DNA from: Prevotellaceae bacterium
GTDB taxonomy: Bacteria > Bacteroidota > Bacteroidia > Bacteroidales > UBA932
Direction: 5' to 3'
Assembly (NCBI GenBank): GCA_031258915.1
Contig: JAIRMD010000165.1
Coordinates: 1-16,240, forward strand
Length of the DNA stretch: 16,240 bases
Both the position numbers and the translations under genes were made by a program. Positions 6,903-14,776 of this stretch are shown here, piece by piece. Numbering within the stretch: the stretch's first letter is position 1; every line of letters begins with the position of its first letter. The notes beneath the pieces were generated by a model that saw only the letters and a program-made list of their open reading frames with translations, was not told the origin of the DNA and made no database searches.

Positions 6903-8990
6903 ATGGCGGTTTTAGAATCACTTAGGAATAAAGCAGGAGTGCTTTTAGTTGGTATTATCGGCCTTGCGCTGCTCAGCTTCGTGCTTGGCGACTTGTTTGG
7001 AAATGGAGGGGGAGGAGGCTTCTTTTCCCGCTCGTACAGCGTGGGGGAAATTGGCGGACGAGCTATTTCTTACGAAGAGTACCAGCAAACGGTGGACTAC
7101 TTCACTGCGGTTTACCAAGCCATGTACGGGCAAAATGCAATACCAGAGTCTGTTACGGACGAAATTCGGGAGCAGGCATGGCAGGCGCTGGTGCGCAAGT
7201 ATGTGGACGACAAAAAGTATGACGATTGGGAAATACAGGTGTCCGGCGACGAGCTGTTTGACCTGATACAGGGGCGCAACCCCTCGCCGCTGGTGGTACG
7301 CAACTTCTCGAACCCGCAAACGGGCGAGTTCGACCGCGGGTTAATCCTGCGCTACCTGCAAAGCATAGAGCAGAACCCCGATGCAAAGCTCTACTGGCTG
7401 TTTCTGGAAAAAGAAATCATCAGCCAGCGCAAGCAAGCCAAGCTGACAAGCTTGGCGGCAAAGGCAATGTACGTAACCGCCGTCGATGCCAAAAATACGC
7501 TCGACAACGGAGCAAAATCGGTGAGCATACAGTACGTCTCGAAGCCGCTGACCAGCTACCCCGACAGCCTGATAAAAGTTACCTCGCGCGACGTGAAAAA
7601 ATACTACAGCGAGCATAAGCAGCAGTACAAGCAAACCGCTTCGCGCGACTTGGAGCTGGTTACGTTTGCCATTACCCCCTCAGAGGAAGACGATAACGCC
7701 GCAAGCAACTGGATAGAAAATCTGGTGCCGGAGTTTAAGAGCGCCGCCGACATAGCGCAGTTTACAACCCTGCACTCCGATGTGCCCTTCGACGCTGCCT
7801 ACCACAAAAAGGGCGAGCTGCCCGCGCTGCTCGACAGCTTTGCATTCTCGGCAGGCAAGAGCGATATGCTTGGCCCCGTGCTGGACGACAACGCCTACAA
7901 GATAGCGCGCGTTGCCGACGTGCGGATGCTGCCCGACTCGGTGAAGGCGCGGCACATCCTGCTTGACGTTTCAAAGGGGATGGATGCCGCACGCAAAACC
8001 GCCGACACCATACGCGCCGCGCTAAAAGCGGGGGTAAGTTTTGCTGAGCTGGCCACAAAGTACTCCGTTGATCAGGCCGCAAACGAAAAAGGAGGCGACC
8101 TCGGCTGGTTCCCGCAGAACGCTATGGTCAAGCCATTCGGCGACTCCTGCTTTTTTGCCCCAAAGGGGCGCGTGCTGGTGGTCGAAACGCAGTATGGCGT
8201 GCACGTGGTGGAGGTTACCGACAAGGGCGCTGCCCAAAGAAAAGTGCAGCTGGCCGTGGTGGAGCGCAAGGTGGAGCCAAGCCGCACCACAAGAGAGCGC
8301 ATCTTCAGCAGCGCAAACGAGCTGGCAACGCAGTCGGTTGACCACGCAGCGTTTGTTGCCGGAAGCGACGAAAAAGGGTACGCAAGAAAACCCGCGTCGC
8401 GCATTACCATCAACGACAAAAGCGTAGCGGGCTTGCAGCAGGCGCGCGAGCTGGTGCGGTGGGCATACGACAGCAAGGAGGGCGCCATATCGCCCGTATT
8501 TGAGGTTGACAACAGCTTTGTGGTCGCTGCCCTCACCGCTACCCGCGAGGAGGGCTACGCCCCGGTAAAGCAGGTAGCCTTCGAAATTTCGCCGGAGCTG
8601 GTGCGCGAGAAAAAAGCGGCAGCAATTGCTGAGGAAATGAAGGGCGCTACCGACCTGAGCAGCCTTGCCGAGCGCCTGAACCTGAGCGTGCAGACGCTGG
8701 ATAACGTCAACTTCGCCAGCTTCTACCTGCCGGGAGTTGGCGTAGAGCCAAAGCTGGCGGCGGCGGCCTCGGCCTCAAAAGAAAACCAAATATCCGCTCC
8801 GGTGGAGGGCAGCTCGGGCGTGTACGTATTTACGGTAACATCCGTCAACGCTCCCCCCGCCGACGATAGCCTGCTGGCGCAGGAAAAATCGCGCCTGCAA
8901 GCCTCCATGTCCATGCGCATGAGCTACGAGCTGCTTGAAGTCCTGCGCGTAGAGGGCGAGGTAAAAGACCTGCGAGGAAAAATATTCTAA
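6903..8990 (+). CDS. PpiD-like membrane-anchored peptidyl-prolyl cis-trans isomerase
   Basis: This periplasmic folding factor of the SurA/PpiD group is anchored in the inner membrane and probably helps newly exported or outer-membrane proteins fold. The product has 695 residues, as usual for Bacteroidota versions. It opens with a short basic region and one membrane segment (about 12-31), then a glycine run (34-39), a SurA_N-like chaperone region (about 45-240), and a parvulin/PPIC rotamase domain at about 344-442. The last shows KARHILLDV, FAELATKYSVD, GGDLGWFPQNAMVKPF and TQYGVHVVEV. A second, divergent PpiC-like region covers about 495-650. The ATG at 6903 directly precedes the membrane segment. 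It has its own promoter and no close co-directional partner, so it is probably transcribed alone. ppiD would be the usual symbol, but orthology to E. coli ppiD is not shown. Confidence 0.88.
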   Translation: MAVLESLRNKAGVLLVGIIGLALLSFVLGDLFGNGGGGGFFSRSYSVGEIGGRAISYEEYQQTVDYFTAVYQAMYGQNAIPESVTDEIREQAWQALVRKYVDDKKYDDWEIQVSGDELFDLIQGRNPSPLVVRNFSNPQTGEFDRGLILRYLQSIEQNPDAKLYWLFLEKEIISQRKQAKLTSLAAKAMYVTAVDAKNTLDNGAKSVSIQYVSKPLTSYPDSLIKVTSRDVKKYYSEHKQQYKQTASRDLELVTFAITPSEEDDNAASNWIENLVPEFKSAADIAQFTTLHSDVPFDAAYHKKGELPALLDSFAFSAGKSDMLGPVLDDNAYKIARVADVRMLPDSVKARHILLDVSKGMDAARKTADTIRAALKAGVSFAELATKYSVDQAANEKGGDLGWFPQNAMVKPFGDSCFFAPKGRVLVVETQYGVHVVEVTDKGAAQRKVQLAVVERKVEPSRTTRERIFSSANELATQSVDHAAFVAGSDEKGYARKPASRITINDKSVAGLQQARELVRWAYDSKEGAISPVFEVDNSFVVAALTATREEGYAPVKQVAFEISPELVREKKAAAIAEEMKGATDLSSLAERLNLSVQTLDNVNFASFYLPGVGVEPKLAAAASASKENQISAPVEGSSGVYVFTVTSVNAPPADDSLLAQEKSRLQASMSMRMSYELLEVLRVEGEVKDLRGKIF

Positions 8991-9030
8991 CTGCAAGTAG
9001 CGCATGTACCGCATGCTGCACTACAAGCGC

Positions 9031-9055
9031 AAGCAGCTGCTGAGCTTCGTTTTTT
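9031..9055 (+). terminator. possible weak terminator after the ppiD-like gene
   Basis: AAGC (9031-9034) and GCTT (9044-9047) can pair, and a run of six T's follows at 9050-9055. The stem is short, so this is tentative. A second small stem, GCATG/CATGC (9003-9007 and 9013-9017, approximate), lies just upstream. The rest of the gap to 9083 is A/T-rich with no gene. Confidence 0.3.
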
Positions 9056-9083
9056 CTGTAAAAAAATTTTTCATCAACGCACG

Positions 9084-9115
9084 CTTGTAAATTTCAAAAT
9101 ATTCATGTAAGTTTG
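9084..9115 (+). promoter_or_regulatory. Bacteroidota-type promoter for putA
   Basis: CTTG (9084-9087) and a -7 box TAAGTTTG (9108-9115) are separated by 20 nt. Transcription should begin near 9122, leaving a leader of about 38 nt to the ATG at 9160. The setting is A/T-rich, in contrast to the GC-rich genes on both sides. Confidence 0.7.
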
Positions 9116-9159
9116 CTTGTTTTTTACCTTCTTCGCAAATCCTTATAAAGCAGCATTAC

Positions 9160-12100
9160 ATGGCGCAAATTTCTACCGCAGAAGTCATTGAGTGGGCTAA
9201 GCAGTTCCTTGCCAAAGCCGATTCGGAGCTTACCCCCGACGAGGTGAGGGAGCAAAAAAAGTTTGCCTCCTTAGTGCAAACGCCGGAGTACAAAACATTC
9301 CTCTCGCGAATGCTGGACGAGTCGTCGCAAATACGCGACAACCGCAAGCTCAACAAGCGCGTGAGGCAAATCATCAGGGAGTACGGCATTCCCGATTTTT
9401 TCAGCGCCTCAGACCGCGCGCTGATTAAGCTCTACATGTCGGGGGGCTTCCTGTTTCCGGGCATTGCCATGCCGATTTTTAAGGCGAAGCTGCGCAGCGA
9501 AACCAGCAAAATCATCATCGCCGAGGAGCGCCCCAAGCTGACCAAGCACCTCGAAAGCCGCAAGGAGAGCAGCATCGGGCAAAACGTCAACCTGCTGGGC
9601 GAGGTCGTGCTGGGCGACGGCGAGGCCGGCAGGCGCTACCGCCACTACCTCGAAGCGCTGGAAGAGCCGGACATCAGCTACATCTCCATCAAGCTGTCGG
9701 GCATCTACGCCCAAATCCACCCGCTGAGCTACGAGCAAAACAAAAGGGAGCTGACCGACATGGTGGCCGCCGTATACCAAAAGGCTATCGACAACCCCTA
9801 CGTTGATCGGGACGGCAGCAAGCGCGCCAAGTTCGTCAACCTCGACATGGAGGAGTACAAGGACGCGGAACTGACGTTTGAGGTGTTCACGGCGGCGCTG
9901 AGCCGCCGCGAGTTTAAGCATTACTCGGCGGGGATTGTAGTGCAGGCCTACCTCCCCGATGCCTCGAATTTCCAAAAGCGCCTGCTTGAGTTTGCCAAAA
10001 AGCGCGTTGCCGGGGGCGGCGCTCCGCCGAAAATGCGCTTGGTGAAAGGTGCCAACCTGCAAATGGAGAGCATTGTGTCGTCGCTGCGGGGGTGGCCGGT
10101 GCCGGTTTACCCTACAAAGGTAGAGGTGGATGCCAGCTACCTGCACATTCTCGACACGGCGCTCCTGCCCGAAAACGCGAAGGCGTGCCGCGTGGGGGTG
10201 GCCTCGCACAACTACTTCAGCATTGCCTACGCCCACCTGCTGGCCGAAAAAAACAAGGTCGCAGACTACGTTACCTTCGAAATGCTTGAGGGCATGGCCA
10301 ACAACCTTCCCCGCGTGATGCGCAAGCTGCAAAAGCAAATCATACTCTACACGCCGGTGGTAAAAGCCAGCCACTTCCTCAACGCCATATCGTACCTCGT
10401 GCGCCGCTTAGACGAAAACACCGGAAAAAGCAACTTCCTGAGCTACACGTTCAACCTGAAGCTTGACAGCCCGCAGTGGAATTTTCTTGCCAACCAGTTC
10501 CTCGAAGCTTACCAGCTGAAGGATACAGTCAACACCGTGCCCTACCGCGCACAGGACAGAAGCAAAAAGCCTGCGCCGGTGAAGGATATAAACACCTTTG
10601 CCAACGAGCCTGACACGGATTTAGACCTGCCGCAAAACCGCCGCTGGGCGCTGAACGTCCTGAAGAAGTGGAGCAGCGAGGTGAGCGAAAAAAACTTTAC
10701 CGTGCCCGTTCAAATTGGCGACAAGGAAGTCATTACCGACCACAAGAAGCTGTACCGCGACCGCAGCCGCAACGACGAGGTTGCGCTTTGCGAAGCCAGC
10801 CTCGCCTCGCCGGAGCAGGTAAAGGAGATTATTGCCGTTGCCGAAAAAGATGCGTCGGGCTGGCGGAAAACGCCGCTCGGCAGGCGCAACGAGGCGCTGC
10901 ACCGCGCGGCGGACAACCTGAGCGCCAAGCGCGGCGACCTGATTGGCTGCATGGCGGCCATCACCGGCAAAACATTTACCGAAGGCGACGTGGAGGTGTC
11001 GGAGGCCATTGACTTCTGCCGCTTTTACCCCATCTCCATGAAAACCTTTGAAGATTTAAAAACGGTATCGTGCTCGCCAAAGGGCATTATTCTGGTCATT
11101 CCGCCGTGGAACTTTCCGCTGGCAATACCTGTGGGCGGCGTGGCGGCGGCGCTCGCCGGCGGCAACACGGTTATCCTGAAGCCCGCCACCGTTGCCCTGC
11201 CGGTGGCGTGGGAGTTTGCCAAGTGCTTCTGGGAGGCAGGCGTTCCCAAAGACGCTTTGCAGGTGGTTTGCCCCGCCGACCGCAATTCGTTGGGCTACCT
11301 TGCGGCGCACCCCTCGGTGAAGCACGTTATCCTGACCGGCGGCACCGACACCGCCTTTCGCCTGCTGGAAGGCAGCCCGCGCACGCCCCTCTCCGCCGAA
11401 ACGGGCGGCAAAAACGCCATCATCATCACCGCCAACGCCGACCAGGACCACGCCATACTCAACGCCGTCTCGTCGGCTTTCGGCAACGCAGGGCAAAAGT
11501 GCTCGGCCTGCTCGCTGCTGCTGGTGGACAAAAAAACCTACCACGACGAAACATTCAAATCGAAGCTCAAGGATGCCGTCGCCAGCCTGCGCGCGGGGAG
11601 CGTGTGGGATACCATGAATTACGTAGGCCCAATGGTAGACAACAGCAACGAAAAGCTGCTGCACGCCATTGAGCACTTGGAAGAAGGCGAATCGTGGTTA
11701 GCTGCCCCCGAATTTGTTGACGAAAAGAAGTACATCCTCAAGCCCACGGTGAAGTGGGGCGTGAAGCCCGCCAGCTACACCTTTCGCAACGAGCTGTTCG
11801 CCCCGCTCCTCGCGGTGGTGTGCATTGACGATTTGGAGCAAGGCATTGCCTACGCCAACTCGTCGGAGTACGGCCTGACTGCCGGGCTGCAAAGCCTGAA
11901 CGAGGAGGAGCAGGAGCTTTGGAAGAACAGCATTGAGGCGGGCAACCTCTACATCAACCGCGGGATAACGGGCGCCATCGTGCGCCGCCAGCCCTTTGGC
12001 GGGATGAAGCGCTCGGCGTTTGGCGGAGGCGTTAAGGCCGGAGGGCCAAGCTACGCCTCGTGCTTTGTGGAATTCACCGAAAACGAGCTGCCCAAGGCAG

Positions 12101-12669
12101 AGCGCACCGCCAGCCTGTGCAGCCTGCTCGCCGATGAGAGCGACAAAAACCGCCTGAGCTACGCGCAGGAAAGCTACCAAAAAAGTTGGGACGTGGAGTT
12201 TTCGCAGGCAAAAGACGTAAGCCACATCTACGGCGAGGAGAACATTTTCCGCTACCTGCCGCTCAAGAGCGCAGGATTCCGCGTGCAGGAGGGCGACAGC
12301 CTTGCCGACATCCTGCTGGTGATAACGGCGGCGAGCATAGCAAAAACGCCGCTGTTTGTCAGCATTTCCGAAGATAGCAAAAGCAGAGAGGCGGTGGAAA
12401 AAGCGGCAGCTTTGCTCTCCCCCGCCGTAAAAATCGTTGCGCAGCGCGAGCAGGCGTTCATCAGCGAAATGGACAAGTACGAGCGCATCCGCGCCGCCTC
12501 GCCCTGCCTGTCCAACGCCGCCTACCAAAAAGCCGCTACGCTCGGCAAGCACATAGCCGACAGCAAGCCCCTCGCCGAAGGCCGGCTGGAGCTGCTGCAC
12601 TACCTCAAGGAGCAGAGCATTGCCTGCGAGTACCACCGCTACGGGAGCATCTTTGGGGAGGAGAAGTAA
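9160..12669 (+). CDS. putA: bifunctional proline dehydrogenase / L-glutamate-gamma-semialdehyde dehydrogenase
   Basis: PutA oxidises proline to pyrroline-5-carboxylate with FAD, passing electrons to the quinone pool, then oxidises glutamate semialdehyde to glutamate with NAD+. The product has 1169 residues. A helical arm (1-90) leads into the PRODH barrel (about 100-460): VRLVKGA-type sequence as RLVKGANLQ with K296, SHNYFSIAYAHLL, and R415-R416 in YLVRRLDENTG, which hold the proline carboxylate in this family. The ALDH domain (about 500-972) shows PPWNFPLAIPVGG, the general-base E747 in SAETGGKN, the catalytic C781 in NAGQKCSACS, and PFGGMKRSAFGGG. A tail of about 197 residues (973-1169) follows. 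There is no N-terminal ribbon-helix-helix DNA-binding domain, so unlike E. coli PutA it should not repress its own gene. It appears monocistronic, with its own promoter. Confidence 0.95.
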   Translation: MAQISTAEVIEWAKQFLAKADSELTPDEVREQKKFASLVQTPEYKTFLSRMLDESSQIRDNRKLNKRVRQIIREYGIPDFFSASDRALIKLYMSGGFLFPGIAMPIFKAKLRSETSKIIIAEERPKLTKHLESRKESSIGQNVNLLGEVVLGDGEAGRRYRHYLEALEEPDISYISIKLSGIYAQIHPLSYEQNKRELTDMVAAVYQKAIDNPYVDRDGSKRAKFVNLDMEEYKDAELTFEVFTAALSRREFKHYSAGIVVQAYLPDASNFQKRLLEFAKKRVAGGGAPPKMRLVKGANLQMESIVSSLRGWPVPVYPTKVEVDASYLHILDTALLPENAKACRVGVASHNYFSIAYAHLLAEKNKVADYVTFEMLEGMANNLPRVMRKLQKQIILYTPVVKASHFLNAISYLVRRLDENTGKSNFLSYTFNLKLDSPQWNFLANQFLEAYQLKDTVNTVPYRAQDRSKKPAPVKDINTFANEPDTDLDLPQNRRWALNVLKKWSSEVSEKNFTVPVQIGDKEVITDHKKLYRDRSRNDEVALCEASLASPEQVKEIIAVAEKDASGWRKTPLGRRNEALHRAADNLSAKRGDLIGCMAAITGKTFTEGDVEVSEAIDFCRFYPISMKTFEDLKTVSCSPKGIILVIPPWNFPLAIPVGGVAAALAGGNTVILKPATVALPVAWEFAKCFWEAGVPKDALQVVCPADRNSLGYLAAHPSVKHVILTGGTDTAFRLLEGSPRTPLSAETGGKNAIIITANADQDHAILNAVSSAFGNAGQKCSACSLLLVDKKTYHDETFKSKLKDAVASLRAGSVWDTMNYVGPMVDNSNEKLLHAIEHLEEGESWLAAPEFVDEKKYILKPTVKWGVKPASYTFRNELFAPLLAVVCIDDLEQGIAYANSSEYGLTAGLQSLNEEEQELWKNSIEAGNLYINRGITGAIVRRQPFGGMKRSAFGGGVKAGGPSYASCFVEFTENELPKAERTASLCSLLADESDKNRLSYAQESYQKSWDVEFSQAKDVSHIYGEENIFRYLPLKSAGFRVQEGDSLADILLVITAASIAKTPLFVSISEDSKSREAVEKAAALLSPAVKIVAQREQAFISEMDKYERIRAASPCLSNAAYQKAATLGKHIADSKPLAEGRLELLHYLKEQSIACEYHRYGSIFGEEK

Positions 12670-12722
12670 AAAAAGTACGGGGCCACGCGCAAAACCTGCA
12701 CGCGGGCAGCATAGCATTACGC

Positions 12723-12757
12723 TACGTTTACGCTACAGCTTACATTACGTTTACGCT
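12723..12757. repeat. 12-bp direct repeat between convergent putA and lpxB
   Basis: TACGTTTACGCT occurs at 12723-12734 and again at 12746-12757, within a stretch (12715-12762) made of TTACG/CTACG pieces. It fills most of the 94-base gap between the two convergent stop codons. No strong terminator hairpin is visible in this gap. Confidence 0.6.
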
Positions 12758-12763
12758 GCTACG

Positions 12764-13921
12764 TCAAAAGCCTCCCATTACCTCCAGCACTACCGCTGCC
12801 GCCTTTTCGGAGGGTAGCATACCGGCGGGTTTGAGCAGCGCAAGGCGTTGCTGTGCCTGCGCTACCTGCTCCTGCGCGAGCGCGGGGCGCTGCATCAGCT
12901 CCAGCGCTTTTTGGTAAATCAGCTCGTAGCGGCAGCGTGCCAGCGTGAATTCGGGGATAATAAATTCGTCGGCCAAAATGTTGATGAGGTTGGCGTACTT
13001 GGAGGTAACTAACTTGTCGGCGAGAAAGTTGGTTACCGCGCCAAAGGTGTAGGCAATGAGGTGTGGCGTGCCGCACGCCGTGAGTTCGAGCGTTACCGTG
13101 CCCGACGCTGCTATGGCAAAGCTGCTTGCGCGAAAGGCGTTGTAGCGCTCCCGCTGCCCCTCCACTACGCAGTGCGGCGTTGTCATGCCGGCAAAGGCGC
13201 AGCGCACCTCGCCGGCAAGGGCGGCCACCGACGGAATCACCGCGAACAAGTTGGGCAAGCGCTCCGAGAGCCGCTCCACCGCCTTCCTGAAAACCGGCGC
13301 CAGCTTCTCGACCTCGTGGCTGCGGCTGCCGGGGAGAACGCACAGCAGCGCACCGCCGGGCGGTATGCCGTGCCGACGCTTGAACGCGGCGAGGTCGTCG
13401 GTGAGGTGTGCCGTATTTTCGATGACCGGATGCCCCACAAAGTCGCAGCGCAACCCGTACTTCTCGAAGAGCTGCGGCTCGTGCGGCCACAGGGCCATCA
13501 TCCTGTCCAGCAGCTTAGCTGCGGTGCGGGCGCGGCCTTTCTTCCACGCCCACACCTGCGGCGCTACGTAGCAGACCTTGGGAATGGCAACTTTTTTCTG
13601 CCGCAGCCTCTTCAGAAGAGCGCTGGCAAACCCCCAGCTGTCCACAGTAACAATGACGTCGGGCTGCCGCCGCTCAATGTCGGCCACCACCTGCCGCAGG
13701 CGCTTCAGGATGAGCGGCAGCTTGGGTAGCACCTCCCGGAAGCCCATGACCGAAATTTCGGAAATGTCAAACAAGCTTTCAAACCCCAGCGCCGCCATTG
13801 TTTCGCCGCCCATGCCGGCAAAGCGCACGCCGGGCGCTTGCAGCCGCAGCGACTGCATCAGGCGCGAGGCCAGAATATCGCCCGATGGCTCGCCGGTAAC
13901 TATGTACGCTAACTTTGGCAT
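12764..13921 (-). CDS. lpxB: lipid-A-disaccharide synthase
   Basis: LpxB joins UDP-2,3-diacylglucosamine to lipid X, making the lipid A disaccharide, at the cytoplasmic face of the inner membrane. It is a GT19-family GT-B enzyme of 385 residues, the usual length. Visible are GEPSGD (10-15), VMGFREVLPKLP (58-69), VDSWGF (93-98), YVAPQVWAWKKGRA (118-131), CDFVGHPVIE (159-168), LPGSRSHEVEKL (196-207), ASGTVTLEL (272-280) and NLINILADEFIIPEF (311-325). The frame stays open to an ATG at 13993, but that would overlap efp; the ATG at 13921 puts the conserved GEPSGD at the normal distance. It lies 28 nt after the efp stop, so the two are probably co-transcribed. Several motifs look like alphaproteobacterial LpxB rather than the usual Bacteroidota type. 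Confidence 0.93.
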   Translation of the reverse strand: MPKLAYIVTGEPSGDILASRLMQSLRLQAPGVRFAGMGGETMAALGFESLFDISEISVMGFREVLPKLPLILKRLRQVVADIERRQPDVIVTVDSWGFASALLKRLRQKKVAIPKVCYVAPQVWAWKKGRARTAAKLLDRMMALWPHEPQLFEKYGLRCDFVGHPVIENTAHLTDDLAAFKRRHGIPPGGALLCVLPGSRSHEVEKLAPVFRKAVERLSERLPNLFAVIPSVAALAGEVRCAFAGMTTPHCVVEGQRERYNAFRASSFAIAASGTVTLELTACGTPHLIAYTFGAVTNFLADKLVTSKYANLINILADEFIIPEFTLARCRYELIYQKALELMQRPALAQEQVAQAQQRLALLKPAGMLPSEKAAAVVLEVMGGF

Positions 13922-13949
13922 GAGCACGCAGGAGGCCGCAGGCGGCTGC

Positions 13950-14522
13950 TTACGATTTAACCCGCTCGGAGTATGCCCGCTCGCGGGTATCAACCTTTAT
14001 TTTTTCGCCCTCGCTTACGAAGGCAGGTATCATGATTTCGGCGCCCGTTTCGAGCGTTGCGCGCTTCATCACGGTCGATGAGGCGGTATCGCCGCGCACG
14101 CTCGGCTCGGCGTAGGTAACCTCGAGCTCCACAAAGGGCGGCAGCTCGCACGTCAGCACGCGGTCGTTATCGTCGGTGTGGATCATCATCTCCACCCCCT
14201 GACCCTCCTTGAGCAGGTCGGGGTTGTCCACCTGCTCCGAAGAAAGGTCTATCTGCTCAAACGTTTCGTTGTGCATAAAGTGAAATCCGCTATCATCCTT
14301 ATACAGAAACTGATATGGATGCCGCTCAATGCGGATGATTTCTACCTTTTCGCCGGCGGTGTACGTGTTTTCCAGGATACGCCCCGTCTCGAGGTTGCGC
14401 AGCTTGGTCTTTACAAACGCCCCGCCCTTACCGGGCTTAACGTGCTGAAACCAAACAATGGTGCAAGGCTTACCGTTGTATACGATGCACAAGCCGTTGC
14501 GAAAATCTGCTGTTGTTGCCAT
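13950..14522 (-). CDS. efp: translation elongation factor P
   Basis: EF-P binds between the ribosomal P and E sites and relieves stalling at proline runs. The product has 190 residues, near the usual 188. It has the three beta-barrel domains: KOW-like (1-65) with the loop HVKPGKGGAF, whose K32 matches the residue modified in other species; a central OB domain (66-128); and a C-terminal OB domain with CELPPFVELEVTYAEPSVRG and TGAEIMIPAFVSEGEKIKVDTR. The N-terminus MATTADFRNG is typical for Bacteroidota. No EF-P modifying enzyme gene is in the window. It is the first gene of a probable efp-lpxB unit and diverges from cls. Confidence 0.97.
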   Translation of the reverse strand: MATTADFRNGLCIVYNGKPCTIVWFQHVKPGKGGAFVKTKLRNLETGRILENTYTAGEKVEIIRIERHPYQFLYKDDSGFHFMHNETFEQIDLSSEQVDNPDLLKEGQGVEMMIHTDDNDRVLTCELPPFVELEVTYAEPSVRGDTASSTVMKRATLETGAEIMIPAFVSEGEKIKVDTRERAYSERVKS

Positions 14523-14542
14523 AAAATTGCTATAAAATTATA

Positions 14543-14568
14543 TAGTTTGGATGAATAGTTTGGACGAA
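14543..14568 (-). repeat. 13-bp tandem repeat in the efp leader
   Basis: On the plus strand TAGTTTGGATGAA is followed at once by TAGTTTGGACGAA (one mismatch). A second, shorter repeat, ATAAAATT, occurs at 14521-14528 and 14532-14539, touching the efp start codon. Both lie in the predicted 5' leader of efp, read on the minus strand. Confidence 0.7.
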
Positions 14569-14610
14569 TTTAAAGTTGACGACCTAACGAAATGCTCGCG
14601 TTGAGCGCTG

Positions 14611-14642
14611 CGAAGGTAGTAAAAAAAGAAGGAGAGAGCAAA
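14611..14642 (-). promoter_or_regulatory. candidate efp promoter
   Basis: Read on the minus strand, TTTG (14642-14639) is followed after 20 nt by TACCTTCG (14618-14611), one base from the TAnnTTTG consensus. The start would be near 14604, giving a leader of about 80 nt. An alternative -7 box, TATTTTTG (14646-14639), matches perfectly but lacks a visible -33 partner. Confidence 0.5.
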
Positions 14643-14680
14643 AATATTTGCTTCCCGTGCGATTGTTTGCCATTTCTTTT

Positions 14681-14688
14681 TATCTTTG
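14681..14688 (+). promoter_or_regulatory. candidate -7 box for cls
   Basis: TATCTTTG is a perfect -7 match. No TTTG sits at the ideal 19-20 nt distance; the nearest is ATTG at 14662-14665, 15 nt upstream. Transcription should start near 14695, which places the true cls start downstream of this point. Confidence 0.55.
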
Positions 14689-14726
14689 CGCTGCGGAGAA
14701 AGGAGCGAAAAGAAGGGGGCTGCCGC

Positions 14727-14754
14727 CCGGCATCATCGCGCTGCCGATGCCCGG
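14727..14754 (+). other. hairpin in the cls 5' leader
   Basis: CCGGCATC (14727-14734) pairs with GATGCCCGG (14746-14754) over 8 bp with one bulged C, around an 11-base loop. The right arm contains an in-frame ATG (14747) that would be hidden by the stem. The A/T-rich, unpaired stretch after it leads to the ATG at 14777. Confidence 0.45.
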
Positions 14755-14776
14755 AAATAAGGAGTTAGAAGTTTTT

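Noticed and set aside
9409..10374. Long open frame of 321 codons on the minus strand inside putA
   Set aside because: It lies opposite a gene with clear catalytic motifs. Its product is rich in H, R, V and A with no recognisable domain, as expected for antisense frames in GC-rich coding DNA.
11698..12717. Minus-strand open frame of 339 codons over the end of putA
   Set aside because: Same compositional shadow effect; no domain, no promoter, and it runs across the putA stop without any sign of its own signals.
12759..13490. Second minus-strand frame overlapping lpxB
   Set aside because: Shadow of lpxB in another frame; R/A-rich with no conserved motif, while lpxB itself shows all family motifs.
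13922..13993. Longer lpxB start at 13993
   Set aside because: It would add 24 non-conserved residues and overlap the efp 3' end; the ATG at 13921 gives the usual N-terminus.
14648..14776. Longer cls start at the TTG of 14648
   Set aside because: The stretch contains a perfect -7 box (14681-14688) and a GC-rich leader, and the added residues do not look like a signal or membrane segment of this family.
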